Part shown: positions 55,933 through 64,000 of the stretch, piece after piece
Position numbering within the stretch: position 1 is the stretch's first letter
Layout: every line of letters begins with the position of its first letter
From: Apodemus sylvaticus
Lineage: Eukaryota; Chordata; Mammalia; Rodentia; Muridae
Direction of reading: 5' to 3'
DNA length: 64,000 bases
NCBI RefSeq assembly: GCF_947179515.1
Contig: NC_067474.1
Coordinates: 93,375,324 to 93,439,323, forward strand
Program-made: the position numbers and the translations under genes
The notes under the pieces: generated by a model
The model's input: the letters and a program-made list of their open reading frames with translations, nothing else
Databases searched by the model: none
Told to the model about the DNA's origin: nothing

Positions 55933-56296
55933 ATATATATTGAATTGTGGTAATTTCCATGCTTTACAGGTATTACAGTTGGGTAGTACTTTTGTGTTCC
56001 TTTTCTTTACAGATTGAATAGTATTTTCCAGATTCATGGATGCTAGGCCACAGAAAAGAAGTTTTATGATTTGATCAAGCTCCAGTCATCCGAGTATTGT
56101 GTCCTAAAAGTGTGATGTCTTCAGGTCCATCCTCACCCCCTGAAATGAAACCAAGGACTACATCTATAAATATATATAATTGAGAGTCACTTTGACTACC
56201 CTACTACCCTGACCAGGCAGGTTATTACTGTCTTGCTAATCTATGATTCTTAGGAGGACCATTGTCAATGCAAGTAGGTTTAATTCATTTAAGAAA
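55933..56296. other. Unique sequence
   Basis: Nothing recognised. Confidence 0.35.
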
Positions 56297-56450
56297 TGAT
56301 AGATGGCAAATAGTTAGATGATATACAGATTAATAGATAAAATAATATAAATCATAGATATAAATGATAGACAGATAGATATAGATATGGAGATAGAAAT
56401 AGATGACATAGAGATGGTGATATAGAGATAAATAGATAATAGATATCTGA
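56297..56450. repeat. Imperfect GATA/GACA repeats
   Basis: Degenerate AGAT/AGAC tetranucleotides (AGACAGATAGATATAGATA and similar). Confidence 0.75.
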
Positions 56451-56569
56451 ACTTTATATATGAATGTCTATGTATGAATATACATGTACTTAGGTACATT
56501 ATATATAATTTTAGATAAATTTGAGATTATATAATTTATTGAGACTTTATTAAAGAACCTCGGTGTTCT

Positions 56570-57125
56570 ATGTTCCCATCCTGCCTTGGCCTTTCTGTAT
56601 TGGCCTTTCTTCCCACTCCCCAAGTGGATGCTTGCCAACTCCACTTCCCAACTCCCTATTATTCTCTTTTCCATTTTATATCACCTATTTGTCTCACAAG
56701 ATGCCACCCACCATGATACCTTTATGCTTTCAGAATTTTTGCAGTTACTCCATATTGAGTAGTTACATCTAAAGACTTAAATCTAAGAACCACACATAAG
56801 AGAGAACAGGTTACTTCAATATGATCTTATCCATGTTTATCCATCTACTTTCAAATTTCTTGATTTTGTTTTTCTTGATAGCTGAATGGTATTCCATTGT
56901 GTTTGTGTAGCATCCTTTCTTTATGTATTCATTTATTGAAGGACAGTTTGTTTGTTTCCTGGCTATTGTGATTTGGGAGGCAATGAATATTGCTGAACAA
57001 GTATCTCTGGAGTAGAATGTCAAGGCCTTTGGAAATATGCCAAGGATTGGTACAGCTGGGCCATATGGTAGATTTATTTTTAGCTTTTTAAGAATTTCCT
57101 TAGTGGCTGCACAAATTTTTACTTA
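56570..57125 (-). mobile_element. Old rodent L1 3' end (minus strand)
   Basis: On the minus strand, 57023-56811 translates to a decayed ORF2 terminus (DTCSAIFIASQITIARK, YTNTMEYHSAIKKNKIKKFES). The 3' UTR follows down to 56570 (CACCCACCATGATACC and AAATCTAAGAACCACAC on the plus strand). Confidence 0.72.
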
Positions 57126-57189
57126 CACGGACAGTGAAAATATTAGAATACTTTAGAAAATCTTCATTTTCCTTAAATGATGAAGAAAA

Positions 57190-58050
57190 GGGAGAAGTGT
57201 TAAGAATCCAAAGATCTACAATCATGAATGGTTGGTAAAAGATGCCACTGATAACATGACCATGATGGGAGCAACCACCCACTATTTAAATGCATCAAAC
57301 CCCACTCCACAAGATGAAATCCATACCTGGCACCATTATTGGACCAAAACACTATGACTATACAGGTCATAGAGCCTAAAGGAAAACCTGTCACTATTAT
57401 TTTGCTGAATAAATATAGTATTAAAGCAATTCTTGATGATTTATTTTATTCCCATACCTGAATGTGTACCCCAAGAAAAGGTTCTATTTGAAATTAATGA
57501 TAATTAAGACAGATGCTCACAATGTGTCAAGGTACAGAGAATAAGAGACTATGGGCTGCTCAACAGTAAATGGGACATTTATATCATAACCCTTTCTCCC
57601 ATGAAGAAGCGATCATTACAAAAACAATGCAAAAAAATATTAGAGCTAGGGGTGATGTATAACTAACAAGAAACTATTTGTATTTACAGCAGGATCTGTG
57701 CATATATGAATTCACAACAGTTGAGATAACATACACAAGAACATGAGGCCTGTGAAATGTTATATCAGACAGCCGTCAGCATGATGTCCAGCCCTTACTT
57801 CAGGTTTATGGGCAATAAGCAGCTTCAGGGAAAGAAGGTCAGTTTTCTTTAAGACTGTAGCCTCTGCTAAGTAGACCATGCTCCAGTGAAAAGCCAACCA
57901 TCTAAGAGTAGATGGGCATCAGAAATCAGACTTGATGGATTAAAAAAAAAAAAAACAACTAGTTTCAGTGATTATGGAAAGAATATGGGAGGAGTTAAGA
58001 ACAAAACACACTATAGGAAATTCTCAAAGAAGAAAAATTTAAAAGTAGAA
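57190..58050 (+). mobile_element. Old Lx-type L1 3' UTR
   Basis: TGACCATGATGGGAGCAACC, CACAAGATGAAATCCATACC, CACTATTATTTTGCTGAATA, AAGGTCAGTTTTCTTTAAGAC and TGATGGATTAAAAAAAAAA follow the order of an old murid L1 3' UTR. Its end is ATGGGAGGAGTTAAG ... AAATTCTCAAAGAAG. Confidence 0.65.
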
Positions 58051-59098
58051 AATAATTCACATTCACTGCCTGGCTGTGTGTCTGCTTCACTACCAGAGTG
58101 CCTGGAGCACCAGCATGCTCAGGGGAAACAGGTCGCTGGTCCTTGCTACTCCTCAGGACATCACTCGCCAGGCAAGAAGCAGAAGTCAGAGCCCCAGATG
58201 AGGAGCAAGACCAAGTTTGATCCCAAGTGAGCACCAAGAGAACTGAGAGGCTGGATGGGCCAATTCCAGGAGATTTAGGCTCTTTACTTGTTCAAACTCC
58301 TTTATTTGATGGCAAATATGAATACATACACCTTACTCAGAGTGAAGCAGGGATAAAATACCTATATGGGAAGAAATGCCTGGAAGGGAAACTCATTATC
58401 TGAACACTCTTGGAGCCTGTCTAGATACTTCATTAGCATGGAGGACTCCAGATTTGTATGCTACATAACTGACTGCCATGGTCCTTTCTGCCATGGAGTG
58501 GCAGGGTTATATCTTCCAAAGCAGCTACAGTTTGGAAGAGATCGAGCCCCACACCTGTGAGACTCAATTCTGATTTCATGTGGTTTGGGCTCACTCAGGC
58601 TTACCAGTTCTGCCTGTTAGCTGGTCCACTTGCCCTATAATTTACTTTCTCCATTCAGGATATCCCCGCAGATAATTTCAAAAGCTTGGTAGATATGAAA
58701 GACTTGGCATATCCCTGGTCCTGAACCATGATTGTTACAGCATCTATGTTTGCTGGATGGTGGTTAATACAAAGACTTATAACAACTAATCAAAGCACAC
58801 AGGATGCCTGACTGTGGAATGTTCATCCACAAATTGTACATTTACATCACCATTCCCTCAGGACTCTAGCATCACCACAGAACAGGGTATGAAAAGATTG
58901 TAAGAATAGTTCATGGAAGACCAGAGGGAAAAAAAACAGTATCATATCTCCTGGATATGACAGAAGCATGCATTCATGAAATGACAACAGTCATGGTTGC
59001 CTGAGCAGGCACTCAGCATTCTCTTCTACAGCATGGAATGGGAAGGAGTGCCTAAGATCCAAATTCTTATTTTAGCATTGATTTGTTTGTTCAATTTA
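58051..59098. other. Unassigned sequence, partly higher GC
   Basis: 58060-58260 is richer in GC than its surroundings and ends an open frame (57886-58230) whose last codons read KKQKSEPQMRSKTKFDPK. I do not recognise a gene; it may be part of a retrocopy or further L1 3' UTR. The rest is unique. Confidence 0.3.
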
Positions 59099-59154
59099 TA
59101 TCATCATCATCATCATCATCATCATCATCGTAATAATAATAATAGTAATAATAC
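59099..59154. repeat. (ATC)n then (AAT)n microsatellite
   Basis: About 31 bp of ATC followed by imperfect AAT. Confidence 0.9.
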
Positions 59155-60693
59155 TAAGTTAGGTCTTACTTAACTTTCCTCAGGGCACATGGAAATCCCA
59201 TTGGTCATACATTTCATAACAGAAAATCAATGTTCTATGCACTGTTTTATTTTGTTTTGTTTTGTTTTAACTTTGAAATTATACCATTCCTTTTGCCAAT
59301 TTGCTTAATGTTAGGTTTGTCAGGGAACCTGGAATTAGTTAGCACTTTCAAGGAGGAGAAATGGGAATTTTTTCTTCATTCTTCCTGTGAACCATATGCT
59401 ATATTGTAGATTATGATTGAGAGACTGTATATGTCAAGCGTTTATTACACTATAATGTCCAAATTCATGCTGTGATCCATACTCTCAGATATGCCCCTGC
59501 CATATTACTGAGTCAGTAATAATTATTTCCAGGTCAGTCATTACTCACTTACTATGCTATGCCGTATTCTTTGCTTAAAGTTTTATTATGAAGTTTAAAA
59601 CAGCAACAAAATTAAACAAACTGAAGAGGTACAGTTTAATGAATTATTGTAAAAACATTTGTCAGGTAGCCAATAATTAAACAGCTCCCCGAATCCCCCT
59701 TTAGTTTCTGTCCAATACTCATTTTATATGCTATAGCTACATAAAAAGTATTCTTTAGAAAGTGCCTATTGAAATCTTTGATATATAATCCAAACTTCAA
59801 GTAAGCATTCTATTTATTTTCCAATAAACAATATATCCTGGTGTTCTACTCTGTGGTATTATACATGTTTAGAAGATTCATTTCTAGCTACTCGAATAAC
59901 AATATACTATTTTCAACTAATGAAGAACTGGTGAAATAGTAAAAACTGCCAGCCAGTTCTGGGATTTTGCCAAAGTAATGAACCTTGTATTTCTCTCTGA
60001 GAAATATATTTGACTGTTGAAATCTAACCATATCCCCAATCTCTTCATACTAGAAGATGAGAGATGCAGAGGAATGCATGGGTAACTCTGCATCTAGTCA
60101 TAGAGATAACAGTGCTCCAGTGAACGTGGGTTTCAAGGGGCATGTGGGTCTGCTCAACAAGAACCTGGTGGGAAGATGCACCCATGGGAAGTCCTTAACA
60201 CATACTGACCACCAGAATCTCCTCTAACCCCGGGCACATCTAGAAATATCATATCATTGCTTGCAAATGATGAGAGTTATGCCTTAGCATAAAAGATTTT
60301 CTCTTTACTTTATAAAACAAAATACTTGTTCTCATAATCTGCCCTTGGCTGGCCCTCCTGGTCATTAGAACTGTAATCAAATCACAACAAAATTGAGCTA
60401 TGGAAATACCAGTTTGCTTGATTTTTCCCCCACAAAACAGGATAAAGAAAGCTACATCTCCTAAGAGCTATGAGATCTAAGTAAAATCTTTTGACTTGGG
60501 CCAACGTTTTAAATGCAGATAGTGAACATAAAGTAAATTATAACCTAGAAATGATTACAGTGATAATGTTTGAAAATTTTGGAAAATGGTATGGTCAATA
60601 CATGATAAATGTTGGCATTCTGTTGCAGATGAGAAAGAAAAACTTGCTTAGAAAATTGTGTTTGCAAAAAGAAAACATATGAAAACCCTCAGG
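59155..60693. other. Unique sequence, about 1.5 kb
   Basis: No repeat family or gene recognised. It contains a palindromic AP-1-like site at 59503-59521. Confidence 0.35.
59503..59521. promoter_or_regulatory. Palindromic AP-1/Maf-like site
   Basis: TATTACTGAGTCAGTAATA is a perfect palindrome around a central G. TGAGTCA is the AP-1 core. A binding role is inferred from the motif alone. Confidence 0.3.
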
Positions 60694-60915
60694 ATGGGAA
60701 CCCAAGATGTGGCTCAGCTGGTATAAGCACTTACTGCACTTTCAGCAGACTGGCCCTTGGTTCCTAGCACCCATGTGGCAACTCACAACCTCCTGTAACT
60801 CCAGTTCCAGTGATCCAACTTCCTCCTCTGACTTCTATGGGCACAATGCATACATGTAGGCAAGAGGTCACCCATACACATAAAATAAAAATAAATAATC
60901 TCAATAAAAGAGGAA
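60694..60915 (+). mobile_element. B3/B2 SINE
   Basis: GATGTGGCTCAGCTGGTATAAGCACTT, TTCCTAGCACCCATGTGGCA, CTGTAACTCCAGTTCCAGTGAT and an A/T-rich tail with AATAAA repeats. Confidence 0.85.
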
Positions 60916-61639
60916 AAAGGCAAGCCACAGAACAACTCTAACAGTGCTTAGCAGAGGAATCTGGATAGAGCAATAATAGAGAAAAGGAATTATATGAAGA
61001 ATGATTATGGTACCTCTCCTACAGGATAGTACAAGAATAACAGAAGACCTGACTGTAGGTTCAGATTGACTTTAAGAACACAAGTAACAGTAAAATAATG
61101 GAAGCCACACAGCAGATTTTGCAAAGAGTAGAGTAGAGATAGAAAAGACTATCTTCATGTTGCTATAGAGAAGCTTAGTATAATAGAACCTAAAGACAAA
61201 ATTGCAAGAGAAGGTTAAGAACAGTTAATAAAATAAGGGGGAAGAGGGGCTACATGATCATGTGACTAGCAAAAGCTACTGCTATCAAGTCTAAAGTCAA
61301 ACTGAACTTAAATAAATTTATGTGAAGTGTGAATGGGGACTGGCTCTTGTTTCCCAACTCAAATCTCTCCTCTGTTTAACTTTCCATTCATATTATTTTC
61401 TAGCATTCATTGAAAACAATGTACCTTCCCTGCTGAGTTACTATGTCAAATTTCTCAAAACTCAGTTGAAATCCTATATCAGTTCCATTGGTCCACGTTT
61501 TTCCTTATAACCACACTGTCCTTTCCAACTTATTAAATCTTTCAAAATGTGGTATTCTAGATTGATTTTGTCCCAAATAATTTTAATATCAGCTCAACAA
61601 TATTGCTTTTATAATACTTCTTAAAAATTATAAGCACAA
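60916..61639. other. Unique sequence
   Basis: Nothing recognised. Confidence 0.35.
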
Positions 61640-61822
61640 AGTTTTTGCATACATGAAAGTCATATGTGTGCTCAGTACCCACAAAACCCTTCTGAACTGA
61701 GCATGTGACAAACCCTGAAACTAAAGTGATTGAAAGCTGAACTGTGGGTGATGAGAATCAAAACTGGGCTCTCAGAAAGAGAATCAAGTCCTCTTAACCA
61801 CTAACTCATCTCTCTAGCCCCT
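61640..61822 (-). mobile_element. B2/B3 SINE (minus strand)
   Basis: Plus strand AGTCCTCTTAACCACTAACTCATCTCTCTAGCCCC is the reverse complement of the tRNA-like head (GGCTGGAGAGATGGCTCAG...GTTAAGAG). Confidence 0.78.
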
Positions 61823-62084
61823 CAAGTCAACAATTTAGACAAACAAGTACTGATCAAGATTGAGCTGTGTTAAATAATGTAGATAAAATGGTCATACTGA
61901 TAGTACTAAGCCTTCTAACCTACAAAAGTGGGGAATAGTTTAAAATTTCCTTCAACAGTATTGTACTGTTAATGCATAGTTTACACTTCTTCATGAAATT
62001 TCTTATTGTTTGTGTTTTATTTAGTTAGCTTTAAATGTTACTTCTAAGCATTGTGTGTTTTTCATAAATGTAAGTTTGTGCTGG

Positions 62085-62212
62085 CCTCTAAAATTTTAGA
62101 AAGCGTGGGATTCCCTGGAATTCTTATGAACTGCTGAGTGGGTGTTGAGAATTCAATTCAGGTTCTCTGGAAGAGCTGTCTTATAAACTGAACTGTCACT
62201 CTAACCCATAAA
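62085..62212 (-). mobile_element. B3 SINE (minus strand), partial
   Basis: GCTGAGTGGGTGTTGAGAATTCAATTCAGG, TTCTCTGGAAGAGCTG and CTGTCACTCTAACCC form the reverse complement of a B3 5' half. Confidence 0.68.
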
Positions 62213-62575
62213 ATTTATTCTTAAACATTCAGAATCACCTAACCTGGACCCATAGGAGCCCACAGAGACTGAACCACTAGAAACCATGCCGTAGGCCGTT
62301 GGCACATATGTAGTATTTCTGCAACTCAGTCTTCCTGTGGGACTCCTAACTGCCCGAGAACTAGCTAATCTGACTCTGTTGTCTGTCTTTGGATTCATTC
62401 CTCTATCTAAGCTGCCTTTCCTAGCCCTAATAGGAGACAATACATCTTTTCTTAAAAGAAAGAGAGGACAGAAGGATGGTATGGGGGTGAGGTGGGTGTA
62501 AGGGAATGGTAGGAGAGAAGTGAGGGGAACTTTGAACTGAGATGTTAAGTAAATATATTAATAAATTTTAAAAAC
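62213..62575 (+). mobile_element. Old Lx-type L1 3' UTR
   Basis: TAACCTGGACCCATAGGAGC, CAGAGACTGAACCACTAGAA, GTGGGACTCCTAACTGCCC and GACTCTGTTGTCTGTCTTTGG, then a G-rich tract and an A-rich tail ending AATAAATTTTAAAAAC. Confidence 0.65.
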
Positions 62576-63204
62576 ATATTTTGGTACTTTTATAAACCAC
62601 CATTAAATTTACTTGTGCAAGTAATATATAAAAATGCAAGCAATTTAGTCATTGCCCCTGAATTTCATATTTCTATATTTTCTTATTGATTTGAGATGTA
62701 CTTAGAAAGTGATTAGGATTTCTATAATTATTGTCAGGTCTTTTATGGATAGATGCAGTTCTACTTGTTCATTTCTGGCTGCTTTTGCAATTTTTTCCAT
62801 TGTACCTGCTTATACCAGTCATGTCATGAGACTAAATAATTGCATTTTATTCTAAGGCTAACATATTATGATCCCAAACACTAAATATTTTGAAAGAAAT
62901 TAACTGCTTTCTAATGAATTTTTTCACAAACTGGTGTTGAATTTTGACATTTCTTTAATTCACAAAATGAGTCTGCTACCTTTGTTGTATTATCTGCCAA
63001 TGTTGTCAATTACAATAATCTTAAAGTTTGTTCAATACAATTTCAGATTAACAAACTCTTCAGCACAATTTAGAAGTTCACTTCCATTTCTTACTTTTAT
63101 GATAGCATATCAGTCTACACTAATGCATTAGAAAGAATCCAGCTCATTAACTGAATAACTTATTTCAAAAAATTTCTATATCTTCATTTTTAAAGTGTTA
63201 CTGT
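62576..63204. other. Unique AT-rich sequence
   Basis: Nothing recognised. Confidence 0.35.
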
Positions 63205-63262
63205 GATGCATATGGATAGAGATGTAGATAGATAAGAGTTAGAGAAATAGAGAGATAGATAG
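63205..63262. repeat. Imperfect GATA repeats
   Basis: GGATAGAGATGTAGATAGAT and AGAGAGATAGATAG. Confidence 0.7.
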
Positions 63263-63322
63263 TTTATGCTTAGATAAAGTTCTTCGATCTAGGACCTAAA
63301 GTTATTTTTAAAATAATATTTG

Positions 63323-63468
63323 ATGCTGGGTGCTAGTGGCACATGATTTTGACCCAAACATTAGGAGGCAGAGGCATGTGGATCCCTTTGAATTCCAGGC
63401 CAGACAGGTCTATAGACTGACTTCCAGGACAGCAAGAGCTACACAGAGAAACTATGTCTCAAAAAAAC
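63323..63468 (+). mobile_element. B1 SINE, old
   Basis: GCTGGGTGCTAGTGGCACATG, AGGAGGCAGAGGCATGTGGAT, TCCAGGCCAGACAGGTCTATAG, AGAGCTACACAGAGAAACTATGTCTC, then A7 and a (GAT)n tail. Diverged from the B1 at 15898. Confidence 0.88.
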
Positions 63469-63477
63469 TGATGATGG

Positions 63478-63513
<36 letters not shown>
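63469..63513. repeat. (GAT)n microsatellite in B1 tail
   Basis: About 45 bp of GAT repeats following the B1. Confidence 0.92.
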
Positions 63514-63514
<1 letters not shown>

Positions 63515-63654
63515 AACAATAAAAATAACTTTTGGGAAAATTTCACTCATTTTATCCTCAAATACTGTCTGTTCATTATACTTAAACTCTTGTCTTTATA
63601 GGATTATGATTGTATCTACATTACATCATTTGATATGCTTTCCAGATGCCAAAA

Positions 63655-64000
63655 GCTTCATTCACATTCATGCAAAAGGCAAAAGGCTTGTAATCCAAAA
63701 CATCCAGAAAATCCAGGACACAATGAGAAGCCCAAACCTATGGTTTATAGGTATAGAAGAAAGGGAAGATTTACAACTAAAAGGGCCAGTAAATATCTTC
63801 AACTGAATTATAAAAGAAAACTTCCCTAACCTAAAGAAAGAGATACCCATGAACATAAAAGAAGCCTACAGAACTCCAAACAGACTGGACCAGACCAGAA
63901 AGTCCTCATTTTGAACTCTTAATTCTGAAAATGTATGGTCCGAATGCTAGGGTACCTACATTCATAAAAGAAACTATTAAAGCTCAAAGCACATATTGCA
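63655..64000 (+). mobile_element. L1 fragment with ORF1-ORF2 internal deletion, runs off the edge
   Basis: 63670-63895 encodes part of ORF1 (NIQKIQDTMRSPNLWFIGIEE, a decayed RRM, then EAYRTPNRLDQ). At about 63900 the sequence jumps to the ORF2 endonuclease region (AACTCTTAATTCTGAAAATG, then NARVPTFIKET). About 0.75 kb is missing relative to the full-length copies. The element continues beyond the window. Confidence 0.85.

Overview
The window looks like gene-poor, AT-rich nuclear DNA of a murid rodent. The evidence is the repeat mix: many LINE-1 (L1) copies with rodent-type ORF1/ORF2, Lx-type old L1 3' UTRs, and B1, B2/B3 and B4 SINEs. Both CA/TC and tetranucleotide microsatellites are abundant. 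The one well-preserved B1 has a mouse-like consensus. The L1 promoter modules are not ones I can assign to house mouse or rat, so I do not name a species. I found no host protein-coding exon, no tRNA or rRNA gene, no CRISPR array and no prokaryotic feature.

Layout. 1-840 is an inverted (twin-primed) L1 end. 1.28-15.0 kb is a three-layer nest: an old Lx-type L1 3' UTR is split by a nearly full-length L1 (2275-14767), which is itself split by a second full-length L1 (7984-14485). Clean target-site duplications (TSDs) mark both younger layers. 15.2-16.05 kb holds an L1 3' end and a B1-L1 fusion. 16-19.8 kb is mostly unique. 19.8-25.5 kb is a nearly complete minus-strand L1. 25.5-44 kb is mostly unique sequence with B4, B3, MIR, old DNA-type repeats and several old L1 3' UTRs. 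44.3-54.6 kb is one ancient L1 broken up by Lx-type 3' ends, a full-length L1 (46159-52640), a DNA-type repeat and a long GAAA/GGAA microsatellite. 54.6-64 kb is unique sequence with old L1 and SINE pieces, ending in a deleted L1 that runs off the edge.

How the parts relate. The four large L1s (2275, 7984, 19835 on the minus strand, and 46159) are close relatives with the two-protein plan: ORF1 is an RNA-binding coiled-coil protein, and ORF2 is an endonuclease plus reverse transcriptase. All four are broken by stops or frameshifts. The best preserved are the minus-strand ORF1 (one internal stop) and the 895-codon reverse-transcriptase frame at 49399-52086. They probably reflect waves of one lineage whose promoter modules were exchanged between copies.

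The most interesting items are products of L1 machinery acting on other RNAs or in unusual ways: (a) a B1-L1 chimera flanked by one TSD (15538-16048); (b) a 33-nt piece of the U6 snRNA 5' end inserted without a tail into an L1 ORF2, with a 15-bp TSD (7449-7509); (c) a candidate 25-nt 3' transduction (52609-52633); (d) mosaic L1 5' UTRs built from two promoter modules and two tether modules. No previously undescribed multi-gene system is visible; these are retrotransposition fossils.
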